Positions 51,544-61,377 are shown, numbered from the stretch's first letter. The stretch is 64,000 bases of DNA from Alphaproteobacteria bacterium (GCA_020852655.1 JADZAI010000086.1:33186-97185), one strand, 5' to 3'. Notes: generated from the sequence alone by a model not told the origin. Program-made: numbers and translations.

Positions 51544-53025
51544 TCAGATGCGCACCTCGCCTTCGGGGCGGATCGGGATGCCCTGCGAACTCGGCAGGAT
51601 GCCCGCGACGTCGCCGGGCACGGCGTCGCTTTCGATCTTGGCGAGATTGGCCTCGTGCTTCTCGCGCCCGACCTTCAGCAGCGACAGCATGAGGAGCGAA
51701 CTGGAGGCGAGGCCGAAGGTGATCGGCACATAGATGAGGACGAGATTGCGCAGGATCTGCTCGTCCACCATGCCCGGCACGGCATTCGCCGGGAACTGCA
51801 CATGGAGCAGCAGGCGCCCCGCGACGAAGGCGCCAATGCCGGCGCTCGCCTTTTGCAGGATGCCGTTGAAGGCGAAGAGCAGGCCCTCGGTGCGCCGTCC
51901 GGTCGCGGCAGCGTTGTCCTCGACGACGTCGGTCAGCAACGACACGATGATGACGAAGCCCATATAGCCGAGGATGCCGGCGACGGTGACGTCGGCGAGC
52001 AACACCCAGAAGACAATGCGGGTCATGGCCGGCGGCAGGATGCCGACGAGGCTCAGCACCAGCGGGATCACCGACACGAACAGCGAGCCCCAGAAGACGA
52101 CGAGCATCGCCGTCTTCTTGCCGAGCCGGCGCGACAGCGGCGGCGCCGCGATCGTCCCGACGATGCCGGCGAGCAGCGTCGCGCCGGCCAGCGCCGAGAT
52201 GCTCTGCGGGTCGATGCGCCAGTAATAGGTGTTGAAATAGACGGTCAGGTTCTGCGTCAGCCCCGTGCCCAGCCCCGAAATCAGGCCGGACAGCATGATC
52301 ACCACGAAGGTGCGGTTGCGCAGGACGCTGGCGAGGTCGTTCCAGATCTCCTTCACCGACCAATGCTGGATGGCCGGCGGTCGCAGGCGCGGAATGAGTC
52401 GGTGCACGCTGACGGCGGAGAAGAGGAAGGCGACGAGGATGATGAGGCCGGCCGTCAGGCCCAGCTTGGCGTAGCCCTGCGGCGACGTCAGTTCGGCGAG
52501 CGTCGGCATGTAGACCTGGTAGGCGAGCATCACCACGCTGAGCGCGCCGATCAGCCCGAAGAAGAAGCGGAAGCTCCACACATTGGTGCGGTCGTCATAG
52601 TCGGGCGCGAGCTCCGGCACGAGCGCGCTGCTGGAGATATCGTACATGCTGGCGAAGAAGCGCGTGCCGATCACCGCCGCGAGGAGGTACCAGAACTGCC
52701 CGTCCTTGCTCCAGTCGAGCGGCGGATTGAGCAGCAGGTAGAATCCGAGGGCCGCGCAGGGTGCCGACACATACATGAACGGATGGCGTCGGCCCCATCG
52801 GGTGCGGACATTGTCGGTCCAGTGGCCGATCAGCGGGTCCCACAGGGCATCGAGGATGATCGAGATCATGAGGGCCGCGCCGACCCAGTCGGGCGGCAGG
52901 CCGACGGCCTGATTGTAGAACAACAGCAGAAGCGACGTGATGACGGTGGTGACGACACCGGTGCCCATCGCACCGCTGCCGAAGACCGTCTTTTCCCAAA
53001 GCCGCAGCCTGGTGCGTTCCGCCAT
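51544..53025 (-). CDS. MFS transporter, GPH symporter family (paralog of preceding gene)
   Basis: MISIILDALWDPLIGHWTDNVRTRWGRRHPFMYVSAPCAALGFYLLL; ORF opens at 53070, start MAERTRLRLWEK preferred. Confidence 0.88.
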   Translation of the reverse strand: MAERTRLRLWEKTVFGSGAMGTGVVTTVITSLLLLFYNQAVGLPPDWVGAALMISIILDALWDPLIGHWTDNVRTRWGRRHPFMYVSAPCAALGFYLLLNPPLDWSKDGQFWYLLAAVIGTRFFASMYDISSSALVPELAPDYDDRTNVWSFRFFFGLIGALSVVMLAYQVYMPTLAELTSPQGYAKLGLTAGLIILVAFLFSAVSVHRLIPRLRPPAIQHWSVKEIWNDLASVLRNRTFVVIMLSGLISGLGTGLTQNLTVYFNTYYWRIDPQSISALAGATLLAGIVGTIAAPPLSRRLGKKTAMLVVFWGSLFVSVIPLVLSLVGILPPAMTRIVFWVLLADVTVAGILGYMGFVIIVSLLTDVVEDNAAATGRRTEGLLFAFNGILQKASAGIGAFVAGRLLLHVQFPANAVPGMVDEQILRNLVLIYVPITFGLASSSLLMLSLLKVGREKHEANLAKIESDAVPGDVAGILPSSQGIPIRPEGEVRI

Positions 53026-53070
53026 GCGCTTCTTCCCGGTCACGGGCTGCGGATCGCGGCGCAGCCTCAT

Positions 53071-53088
53071 TTTATGAACGCGTTATAA
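53071..53088. promoter_or_regulatory. candidate LacI-family-type operator TTTATGAACGCGTTATAA
   Basis: AACGCGTT palindromic core flanked by AT-rich near-symmetric arms immediately upstream of a sugar-type transporter. Confidence 0.4.
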
Positions 53089-53126
53089 GACCACAGAGGG
53101 GGACGAGATTGTCAACGTGCGCGCCG

Positions 53127-54323
53127 TCACGGCTGGGTCGATGGGGCAAGGCCGGCAGCAAAGGTCACCGGTGCGATCCGCCAGAGGCCGCCCTCCGGTC
53201 CGTCGGTGAGGATGAGGATCGTGCCATCGGGCGCCGCGATGACGTCGCGCACCCGCTCGCCGATCGGGATGCGCTCCTGGTGCGTCACGGTCTCGCCGTC
53301 GAGCACGAGCCGCCACAGCGACAGGGAGGCGAGCCCGCCGAGGAAGAGATTGTCCTTCCACGCCGCGAGCAGATCGCCGCCATAGAAAGCCATGCCGGAT
53401 GGCGCAATCGAAGGGGACCACGAGACGACGGGCGGCTTGAATTCGGGGCGCGTGGCGTGATCGGGGATCGGCGTGCCGTCGTAATTCTCGCCGTTGCTGA
53501 CGACCGGCCAGCCGTAGTTCGCGCCGGGCGCGATGACGTTCACCTCATCGCCGCCCTGCGGTCCCATCTCGGTTTCCCAGAGCGCGCCGGTCAGCGGATG
53601 GATCGCCGCGCCGAGCGCGTTGCGGTGGCCGATCGAATAGACCGCCGGCTCGACGCCGCGCTGGTGACGGAAGGGATTGTCCTCCGGGATCGAGCCATCG
53701 GGGGCGATGCGCACGATCTTGCCGATCGTGCTCGACATGTCCTGCGCGACGTCGAAGCGCTGACGGTCGCCGCCGGTGATGAAGAGCGTGCCGTCGGGGG
53801 CGAAGACGAGGCGCCCGCCATATTGTCCGCGTCCCAGCGTCTTGGGCGACTGGCGCCAGATAATACTGCGCCAACTCAGGCGCGTGTCGCCGAGTTCGGC
53901 GCACATAACCGCGCCGCCTTTCATCTTCACGCCTTCGATGCTGACGTCGCCGAGCCGCGGGTCGACCGGATCGCGCGGATGACGCGGCTGACGTGCCGCC
54001 GCCTCGACGAAATAGAGATAGACGCGGCGGTTGACGGCGAAATGCGGATCGACGGCGATGTCGAGCAGACCGCCCTGCCCGCCATAAACGACCTCCGGCA
54101 CGCCGCCGATCGGTCCGGACAGTACGCCGTTTGCGAAGATGCGCACCCGTCCCGGCTTTTCGGTGATGAGCAGACGCGCGTCCGGGGTGAATGCCATGCC
54201 CCACGGATTTTCAAGATCGGCCAGCTTCTGGAGGGCCACGGGACCGGTCTCGGTCTGGATGGTGTCGTCGGCGATCGCAGGCGACACCAGAAACAGGCTC
54301 AGCAGCGCTGCAATCAACCGCAC
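53127..54323 (-). CDS. PQQ-dependent sugar dehydrogenase (glucose/sorbosone dehydrogenase family)
   Basis: LADLENPWGMAFTPDARLLITEKPGRVRIFANG...GGQGGLLDIAVDPHFAVNRRVYLYFVEA. Confidence 0.92.
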   Translation of the reverse strand: MRLIAALLSLFLVSPAIADDTIQTETGPVALQKLADLENPWGMAFTPDARLLITEKPGRVRIFANGVLSGPIGGVPEVVYGGQGGLLDIAVDPHFAVNRRVYLYFVEAAARQPRHPRDPVDPRLGDVSIEGVKMKGGAVMCAELGDTRLSWRSIIWRQSPKTLGRGQYGGRLVFAPDGTLFITGGDRQRFDVAQDMSSTIGKIVRIAPDGSIPEDNPFRHQRGVEPAVYSIGHRNALGAAIHPLTGALWETEMGPQGGDEVNVIAPGANYGWPVVSNGENYDGTPIPDHATRPEFKPPVVSWSPSIAPSGMAFYGGDLLAAWKDNLFLGGLASLSLWRLVLDGETVTHQERIPIGERVRDVIAAPDGTILILTDGPEGGLWRIAPVTFAAGLAPSTQP

Positions 54324-54369
54324 ATCGGCGCCCTCGTCCCGTCCGACAATGCGCCGCGTGCGAGCGAGG

Positions 54370-55548
54370 TCAAGGATTGCGCGCCGGGGTGAGGCGCCAA
54401 AGTGCGCCGCCGCTCTCGCCGTCGACGAGCACCATCAGCGCGCCGTCCGGCGCCTGTTCCAGGTCGCGGATCCGCTTGCCGGTGGTGATGCGCTCCTCGC
54501 CGGTGACCTTTTCGCCGTCGAGCGAAACGCGGATGATCGCCGTGGACGAAAGGCCGCCGATCAGCGCACTGCCCTTCCAGTCCGGAAACATGTCGCCGGT
54601 GTAGAAGACGAGGCCGGACGGCGAGATCACCGGGTTCCACGAGGTCAGCGGCGCCTGGAATTCAGGCCGCGTGTCGTGGTCGGGTATATCGGTATCGTCG
54701 TAGTTGCTGCCGTTGCTGACGATCGGCCAGCCGTAATTCTTGCCCGGCGCGATGATGTTGATCTCGTCGCCGCCCTTCGGCCCCATCTCGTCGATCCAGA
54801 GCTTGCCGCTCGCCGGATTTATCGCGGCGCCGAGCGGGTTGCGATGGCCCATGGAATAGATGTCGCCGCGCCCGCCCTGCTTCGCGAACGGGTTGTCCGC
54901 CGGCAGCGAGCCGTCCGGATTGATGCGCACGACCTTGCCGAGATTGGCGTTGGGGTCCTGCGCCGGATCGAAGCGCTGGCGGTCGCCGGAGGTGATGAAA
55001 AGCTTGCCGTCGGGCGCGAAGACGAGCCGGCCGCCGAAATGGCCGCGCCCGATCTGCTTGGGCTCCTGACGCCAGATGACGGTGACTTCGCTGAGCGCGT
55101 CGCCTTCGAGACGGCCGCGCGCGACGGCGCCGCCCTTCAGCGTGTTGTCGGGTTCGCTTTGCGTGCCGAGGCGCTTGTCCCAGGGATCGCTGGCGTTGTC
55201 GGGCTGCGGATCGGCGGCTTCGACGAAGTAGAAATAGACGAGCTGATTGTTGGCGAAATCGGGGTCGACGGTGACGTCGAGCAGGCCGCCCTGCCCCTGG
55301 TCTTCGACCTTCGGCATGCCGCCGAGCGACGGTCCCATCTTGCCGCCCGCGAAGATGCGGAGGTCGCCGGGCTTCTCGCTGATCAGCAGGCGGCCATCCG
55401 GCAGGAAGGCCATCCCCCACGGGCTGTCGAGATCGGCCAGCGCCTCGATGTCGATCTTGCCGGACTGGCTGTCGAGGGTTTCGGCCTGGGCGGGCAATGC
55501 CGCGTAGAGTGCGCTGCCTGCCAGCAGCGCGGTCAGGATTCGGGACAT
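54370..55548 (-). CDS. PQQ-dependent sugar dehydrogenase (paralog of preceding gene)
   Basis: LADLDSPWGMAFLPDGRLLISEKPGDLRIFAGGKMG...QGGLLDVTVDPDFANNQLVYFYFVEA. Confidence 0.92.
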   Translation of the reverse strand: MSRILTALLAGSALYAALPAQAETLDSQSGKIDIEALADLDSPWGMAFLPDGRLLISEKPGDLRIFAGGKMGPSLGGMPKVEDQGQGGLLDVTVDPDFANNQLVYFYFVEAADPQPDNASDPWDKRLGTQSEPDNTLKGGAVARGRLEGDALSEVTVIWRQEPKQIGRGHFGGRLVFAPDGKLFITSGDRQRFDPAQDPNANLGKVVRINPDGSLPADNPFAKQGGRGDIYSMGHRNPLGAAINPASGKLWIDEMGPKGGDEINIIAPGKNYGWPIVSNGSNYDDTDIPDHDTRPEFQAPLTSWNPVISPSGLVFYTGDMFPDWKGSALIGGLSSTAIIRVSLDGEKVTGEERITTGKRIRDLEQAPDGALMVLVDGESGGALWRLTPARNP

Positions 55549-55613
55549 GGGTCTCCTCTCGCTGCGCCACGAAGGCGCCTGCGGGGGAAACGCCGGCTTT
55601 GCCTTCCGGTGCC

Positions 55614-56201
55614 CTATGACGGGGGAACTTTGACGAGGTGCGGGTCGTCCGCCGGCTGGGCCGGGTCGATCTTGATGACCTTGGCGGCCGGCTGGTCGGC
55701 GGGCTTGGCCGGGGGCGGGGTCGCGGCATCGGCGGGCGGCGCGGTGCCGGCGGGCAGAGCCGGCTGGCTATTTGGTTGCGCCTGCGGATCGGCGGTGGGC
55801 TGACCTTCCGGCGGGCTTGCGGGCGGCGTGCCGTCAGACGGTTGCGGGGTTTCCGGGATGAAGTCGTGCGCATCCCCCGCGAAGGTGCACATGATGCGTT
55901 CGGAGTATTTCAGCTTGCCCTTGGGCAGGATGCGGATCTGCTTGCCGTCGAGATCGCCGAGATCGAAGAACACCCGCACGCCCTTGATCTCGTAGAGGCC
56001 CTGCGAGGTCGGCGTGATGTAGTGGCTGTCGTCCACGATCGTGAAGCCGCGCTCGGGCAGCACCCGGCCACCGCGCGTCGCGCACTCATAATCGCCCGCC
56101 TTGAGCGTGGCCGGCGGATCTTCCAGGACTTGTGCGAAGGCCGGACCGGCCGTCACCAGCGCAAATGCGACGCCGCAAGCCGCGGCAAGACCCGATCTCA
56201 T
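55614..56201 (-). CDS. hypothetical secreted protein with Pro/Ala-rich C-terminus
   Basis: MRSGLAAACGVAFALVTAGPAFAQVLEDPPATLKAGDYECATRGG signal peptide. Confidence 0.7.
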   Translation of the reverse strand: MRSGLAAACGVAFALVTAGPAFAQVLEDPPATLKAGDYECATRGGRVLPERGFTIVDDSHYITPTSQGLYEIKGVRVFFDLGDLDGKQIRILPKGKLKYSERIMCTFAGDAHDFIPETPQPSDGTPPASPPEGQPTADPQAQPNSQPALPAGTAPPADAATPPPAKPADQPAAKVIKIDPAQPADDPHLVKVPPS

Positions 56202-56286
56202 GGTCTGTCTCCTCTCGGCCCAGCCTAGACCCCGGCCGGGCACGTCGCACGAAGCTATCCGCCGCAGGCTTAACGTTCTGGAAACC

Positions 56287-57519
56287 TCACGCGTCCCGGC
56301 GCTTGCGCTGCCAGAGGGCGAAGACACCGCCGAGGGCGCAGACGATGCCGCCGAGCGTCCAGGTCATCGGAACGCCGATATAATGCGCGACGGCGCCGGC
56401 CGAGAGCGAGCCGAACGGCATCATGCCGAGGAAGGCCATGGTGAAATACGCCATCACCCGGCCGCGCATGCGGTCCTCGACCCTGAGCTGGACGAGGATG
56501 TTCGTCGCCGAGCCCTGAAGCATCAGGCCGAAGGCCGTAGGCGGGATCAGCATGGCCGCGACCGCAAAATCCCGCGTCAGCGAAAGCGACACCAGCGCCA
56601 GGCCGAAGCCGACCGCCGCCACCGACGGCGCCGCCTTCAGTGCGGCCTCGCTCATGCGCCCCATCAGGAAGGCGCCGCCGAGAGCGCCGACGCCGACCAT
56701 GGTCATGAGGAAGCCGTAGCCGCGCGAATCGACGCCGAGAACCTGCTCGGCGAAGACCGGCATCAGCGTCAGATACGGCCCGCCGGCAAAGCTCGTGAGC
56801 GCCAGCGCCAGCAGCGCGGTGCGGATTTCGCGGTGCCGGGTCACATAGCGGAAGCCTTCGATGAGGTCCTGGAGCGGCCGCGCCCGCTCGGCCCGCACGG
56901 CCGGCGTCGTCTTCATCAGTAGCAGACCCGCCAGCACAGCGAGGAAGCTCAGGGCATTGATCGCGAAACACCACGCTTCGCCGACCGCGGCGATGGTGAT
57001 GCCGGCGACGGACGGGCCGACGACGCGCGCGATATTGAAAAGGATGGAGTTGAGCGCGACCGCGCTCTGGAGATCGGCCTTGCCGACCATCTCGACCGTG
57101 AAGGACTGGCGGGTCGGAATGTCGATGGCGTTGATGAGGCCGAATCCGAAGGCGAGCGCCGCGACGTGCCAGAGCTGGACGACGCCGGTGAAGGTCAGCA
57201 CGGCCATGACCGAAGCCTGGATCAGGAACAGGCTCTGCGAGACGACGAGCAGTTTCCGGCGGTCGACCCGGTCGGCGAAGGTTCCGCCCAGCGCCGTGAG
57301 GAAGAAGACCGGGCCCTGCTGGAGGAAGCCGATGAGGCCGAGGGCGAGCGAGGAACCGGTGAGGCGGTAGACCAGCCAGGCCTGGCCGATGATGGCCATC
57401 CAGGAACCCATCTGCGACAGGAGCTGGCCGGAGAAGAAGAGCCGGTAATTCCTGTGCCGGAGGACGGACAGGATCGGCGGCCGTCGGACAGGCGCGGCGG
57501 GGGCGGCGGATTCGGTCAT
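56287..57519 (-). CDS. MFS transporter (MFS_3/EntS-like)
   Basis: LRHRNYRLFFSGQLLSQMGSWMAIIGQAWLVYRLTGSSLALGLIGFLQQGPVFFL. Confidence 0.9.
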   Translation of the reverse strand: MTESAAPAAPVRRPPILSVLRHRNYRLFFSGQLLSQMGSWMAIIGQAWLVYRLTGSSLALGLIGFLQQGPVFFLTALGGTFADRVDRRKLLVVSQSLFLIQASVMAVLTFTGVVQLWHVAALAFGFGLINAIDIPTRQSFTVEMVGKADLQSAVALNSILFNIARVVGPSVAGITIAAVGEAWCFAINALSFLAVLAGLLLMKTTPAVRAERARPLQDLIEGFRYVTRHREIRTALLALALTSFAGGPYLTLMPVFAEQVLGVDSRGYGFLMTMVGVGALGGAFLMGRMSEAALKAAPSVAAVGFGLALVSLSLTRDFAVAAMLIPPTAFGLMLQGSATNILVQLRVEDRMRGRVMAYFTMAFLGMMPFGSLSAGAVAHYIGVPMTWTLGGIVCALGGVFALWQRKRRDA

Positions 57520-57641
57520 CGGGGGCGGCAAGGTAGACGCCCTTCCCGCCACTTTCGCAACGGTTCAGCCGGCCCGGCTGGACATCGCCGCCCGCGCCGT
57601 CCATCACGCCCGTGTCGATCCTGTCCCGGAAATCCCCGCCG

Positions 57642-58745
57642 ATGAGCTCCCGTCTCGCGCCGCTCTATACGCCCTTCACGCTCAACGGCCTGACCCTGCC
57701 GAACCGCTTCGTCATGGCGCCGATGACGCGGTCGAAGTCGCCGAACCAGGTGCCGGGCGACGACGTCGCCGCCTATTACCGCCGCCGGACCGAGGGTGGC
57801 GTCGGCCTCATCATCACCGAGGGCACCTCGCCCGACCATGCCGCCGCGGCGAACGATGCCGCCGTGCCGCGCTTCCACGGCGCGGATGCGCTCGCCGGCT
57901 GGGCCAAGGTGGTGAAGGAGGTGAAGGCGGCCGGCGGGTTCATCATGCCGCAGCTCTGGCATGTCGGACTGATGCGCCGCCTCGGCCAGGGCCGCAATCC
58001 GGAGGTGCCGCCGGTCGGACCGTCGGGGCTCTTCAGGCCCGGCAAGCGGGTCAACGACCCCATGACCGATGCCGAGGTCGCCGACGTCATCGCCGCCTTC
58101 GCCAAAGGCGCCGCCGACGCGCAGCGCCTCGGCTTCGACGGCGTCGAGATCCACGGCGCACACGGCTACATCATCGACCAGTTCTTCTGGGAAGGCACCA
58201 ACGAGCGCGCCGACATCTACGGCGGCGACATGCTGAAGCGCACGCGCTTCGCCGCCGACATCGTCCGTGCCGCCCGTGCCGCCGTCGGGCCGGGTTTCCC
58301 GATCATCCTGCGCTGGTCGCAGTGGAAGCAGCAGGACTACACCGCGAAGCTGGCGCCGACGCCGGCGGCGCTCGAGGCGTTCCTGGCACCGCTGACCGAG
58401 GCCGGCGTCGACGCCTATCACTGCTCGACGCGCCGCTTCTGGGAGCCGGAGTTCGACGGCTCGGACATGAATGTCGCCGGCTGGGTGAAGAAGCTCACCG
58501 GCAAGCCGACGATCACCGTCGGATCGCTCGGGCTCGACCGCATCTTCGACGGCGGCCGCGAGCCGGTGAAGGCGACGGAAGCGCATTTCGAGACGCTGAT
58601 CGCCATGTTCGAGCGCGGCGACTTCGACCTCGTGGCGGTCGGACGGGCGCTGCTTTCCAATCCCGATTGGGTGAACAAGGTGCGGGCCGGCGAGCTCGCC
58701 GCGCTGCGGCCCTATGATCCGGCCGAGCTGGCGGTGCTGTTCTAG
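57642..58745 (+). CDS. NADH:flavin oxidoreductase (old yellow enzyme family)
   Basis: LAPLYTPFTLNGLTLPNRFVMAPMTRSKSPNQVPGDDVAAYYRRRTEGGVGLIITEGT. Confidence 0.92.
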   Translation: MSSRLAPLYTPFTLNGLTLPNRFVMAPMTRSKSPNQVPGDDVAAYYRRRTEGGVGLIITEGTSPDHAAAANDAAVPRFHGADALAGWAKVVKEVKAAGGFIMPQLWHVGLMRRLGQGRNPEVPPVGPSGLFRPGKRVNDPMTDAEVADVIAAFAKGAADAQRLGFDGVEIHGAHGYIIDQFFWEGTNERADIYGGDMLKRTRFAADIVRAARAAVGPGFPIILRWSQWKQQDYTAKLAPTPAALEAFLAPLTEAGVDAYHCSTRRFWEPEFDGSDMNVAGWVKKLTGKPTITVGSLGLDRIFDGGREPVKATEAHFETLIAMFERGDFDLVAVGRALLSNPDWVNKVRAGELAALRPYDPAELAVLF

Positions 58746-59110
58746 CGTTTCGGCCGCGGCGCGACCGTTACCGTGATGCGCTCGCGCTCGCCGGGCCGGC
58801 GCTCGACGAGCAGCCGGGCGACCTGCGAATCGTCGTGGAAGACGTAGCCCTTGATGCCGTCGAGGATGGCCTTGGCGAGATTGTCGAGGTCGAGCCAGGG
58901 CGGATCGCCGATATGCTCGACCCTGATCTCGACCGCGAAGTCGCCCCAGGCCGGCCGGGCGCCGCGCCAGGACTTGCGGAAAAACTCGTAGAGCAGCGGC
59001 TTGTAGTATTTCGCCTGCGTCGTGATGCCGTCGACGGCGATGACGAGCGCGCCGCCGTCCTGGCGCGCCCGCACCTTGCCGGAGACGGTCCAGGGCGCGG
59101 TGTCGCTCAT
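58742..59110 (-). CDS. RusA-like crossover-junction endodeoxyribonuclease family protein
   Basis: 122 aa with DLDNLAKAILDGIKGYVFHDDSQVARLLVER, the RusA DxDNxxK...DDxxv signature. Confidence 0.82.
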   Translation of the reverse strand: MSDTAPWTVSGKVRARQDGGALVIAVDGITTQAKYYKPLLYEFFRKSWRGARPAWGDFAVEIRVEHIGDPPWLDLDNLAKAILDGIKGYVFHDDSQVARLLVERRPGERERITVTVAPRPKR

Positions 59111-60003
59111 GCCGCCCGGACGGCGGCGGCATCGGCGACACGGCGCGCCATCGGCTGCGGGCGGTTCACGAAGGCGACCATGGTGTAGGAAACGATCATC
59201 AGCAGATACCACGACGACAGCTTGCTGAGCGGCACCATCACCCAGCCCTGCCGCTGATGGGGATAGACCCAGGCGCCGCCGGCGGTCGCGATATTTTCGG
59301 CGAACCAGATGAAGAGCGCCACGAGGAAGAAGCCGACCAGCAGCGGCATGCGCCGGTGTTCGTGCCAGACCTTGAAATAGACGAAGCAGCGCAGGAACAG
59401 CAGCGCCGTCACGGCGAAGAGGCCGAGGCGCATGTCGGGCATGTAGTGGTGCGCGAAGAAGTTCAGATAGATGCCCGCCGCCAGCAGCGCCAGGCTCCAG
59501 AGCGGCGGGTGGAAGGTGAAGCGGAAATCGAACAGCCGCCAGACGCGCGACAGATAGCTGCCGACCGTCGCGTACATGAAGCCGCTGAAGAGCGGCACGC
59601 CGGCGATGCGGAAGATCGCGTCCTCCGGGTAGACCCAGGAGCCGACCGAGGTCTTGAAGAGCTCCATCATCGTGCCGACGAGGTGGAAGAGCAGGATCGC
59701 CCTGGCCTCGTCCCAGGTCTCCAGCCGGAACCGGAGCAGCAGGACCTGAAGCGTCACCGCCGCGAGAAACAGGAAGTCGTAGCGGGCGAGCGGCGCGTCG
59801 TCGGGGTATACCAGCTTGGTCACGAGGATCAGCCCGAGCAGCAGGCCGCCGAACAGGCAGGCCCAGGCCTGCTTCATGCCGAAGCGGACGAACTCGTAGA
59901 GGCCGGCGGCGAGCGCGCCGCGCCGCTGCGCCCAGCGCCCGACGCGCCGCTCGACGTCGATGAACCTTGCGATCGGCGGCCAGAGAGAGGCGGAGCTTTT
60001 CAT
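59107..60003 (-). CDS. DUF817 family integral membrane protein
   Basis: FVRFGMKQAWACLFGGLLLGLILVTKLVYP...VGSWVYPEDAIFRIAGVPLFSGFMYATVGSYLSRVWRLFDF. Confidence 0.88.
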   Translation of the reverse strand: MKSSASLWPPIARFIDVERRVGRWAQRRGALAAGLYEFVRFGMKQAWACLFGGLLLGLILVTKLVYPDDAPLARYDFLFLAAVTLQVLLLRFRLETWDEARAILLFHLVGTMMELFKTSVGSWVYPEDAIFRIAGVPLFSGFMYATVGSYLSRVWRLFDFRFTFHPPLWSLALLAAGIYLNFFAHHYMPDMRLGLFAVTALLFLRCFVYFKVWHEHRRMPLLVGFFLVALFIWFAENIATAGGAWVYPHQRQGWVMVPLSKLSSWYLLMIVSYTMVAFVNRPQPMARRVADAAAVRAA

Positions 60004-60209
60004 CGGGGGAGGACAGGCATGGGCAGGCATTGGTGGCCGGCCAATGGGTCGGGTTTGTGGCGCCCGCCGGCCTGCCACCTGTATCGGCAATCACAGGTGA
60101 GTCTGTCCAATGGCCGGATAGGGGGCCGGCCGGTTTGGGCTTTTTCCCCTGGGTTCCGCCCCAGCCGGTGCCACATTGACGCGGGCGCAGCCCGGCCTAG
60201 ATTGCGCGC

Positions 60210-60743
60210 ATGGCGAAGGACTGGATGAACTACGAGGCGCTGGCGCAGAGCGCGCTGCGCGGCGTCGTGAAGATGGCGCTGGAGCGCGTCGCCGCCCAGG
60301 GCCTGCCGGGCGACCACCATTTCTACATCACGTTCGAGTCGAAGCATCCCGGCGTGAAGATGTCGCAGTGGCTGATGGATCGCTATCCGGACGAGATGAC
60401 GATCGTGCTCCAGCATCAATACTGGGGCCTTCAGGTCCGGCCCGACTCCTTCGACATCACGCTGAGCTTCCACAAGGTGGGCGAACAGCTCACCATCCCG
60501 TTCGATGCGGTGAAGGCGTTCTTCGACCCCTCGGTGCAGTTCATGCTGCAGTTCAAGCCGGTCGCCGGCCAGCCTGCCCTCGCCGGCGCAAAGAAGGCGG
60601 CGCCGGCCGAACAGGCGGTGATCCAGCCGGCGAAGATGACGCCGAAGGCCGACAAGACGGACGAGCCGGCCGAGGACAAGCCGAAGGACCCGGCGCCGAC
60701 GACCGGCGAAGTCGTCAGCCTCGACAAGTTCCGCAAGAAATAG
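60210..60743 (+). CDS. sspB: ClpXP adaptor SspB, alphaproteobacterial type
   Basis: MNYEALAQSALRGVVKMALERVAAQGLPGDHHFYITFESKHPGVKMSQWLMDRYPDEMTIVLQHQYWGLQV. Confidence 0.93.
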   Translation: MAKDWMNYEALAQSALRGVVKMALERVAAQGLPGDHHFYITFESKHPGVKMSQWLMDRYPDEMTIVLQHQYWGLQVRPDSFDITLSFHKVGEQLTIPFDAVKAFFDPSVQFMLQFKPVAGQPALAGAKKAAPAEQAVIQPAKMTPKADKTDEPAEDKPKDPAPTTGEVVSLDKFRKK

Positions 60744-60744
60744 C

Positions 60745-61377
60745 TCAGGCCGCGAGGGCTGCGGCCCCTGCAATCGCCTCGACCTCCGCCAGCGCTGCCT
60801 TGAGCGCCTTTTCCGCATGCTCCGGCCCGTAGGCGACGCCTTCGATGCGGATGACATCGACGTCCTTGATGCCGATGAAGCCCAGCAGCGTGCGCAGATG
60901 CGGCTCCTGGTAGTCGACCGCCTTCAGCGGGCCTTCTGCGTAGATGCCGCCGCGCGCGACGACGAGATAGGCCTTCTTTCCCTTCACCAGGCCCTCGGCG
61001 CCGGCGGGGGTGTAGCGGAACGTTTTGCCCGCCCGGAGGATCGCGTCGAACCAGGCCTTGAGGTTGGTCGAGAGGCCGAAATTGATCATCGGCGAGGCGA
61101 TGACGATGGTGTCGGCGGCGAAGACCTCGTCGATCAGCGCATCGGCCCGTTCAGCCGCTTCGCGAAGCGCGGGGGCCAGCGCGCTGCGGTCCGGCGCGGC
61201 GACGGCCGCCAGGAAGGCGCCGTCGACATGGGGCAGCGGCTCGGCGCCCAGATCGCGCAGCTTCAGCGTCGTGCCGGGAGTCCGGGCGGCCAGGCGCTGC
61301 GCCAGCTCGGCCGCGACCCGGGCGGAGTGCGAGGCCTCGCCGCGCGGGCTGGAGGTGATCAGCAGGATATTGCTCAT
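60745..61377 (-). CDS. azoR: FMN-dependent NADH-azoreductase
   Basis: MSNILLITSSPRGEASHSARVAAELAQRL...VIASPMINFGLSTNLKAWFDAILRAGKTFRYT. Confidence 0.93.
   Translation of the reverse strand: MSNILLITSSPRGEASHSARVAAELAQRLAARTPGTTLKLRDLGAEPLPHVDGAFLAAVAAPDRSALAPALREAAERADALIDEVFAADTIVIASPMINFGLSTNLKAWFDAILRAGKTFRYTPAGAEGLVKGKKAYLVVARGGIYAEGPLKAVDYQEPHLRTLLGFIGIKDVDVIRIEGVAYGPEHAEKALKAALAEVEAIAGAAALAA

Noticed and set aside
57516-59141. 541-aa minus-strand ORF opposite the old yellow enzyme gene
   Set aside because: No recognizable domains, Arg/His/Asp-rich shadow ORF.
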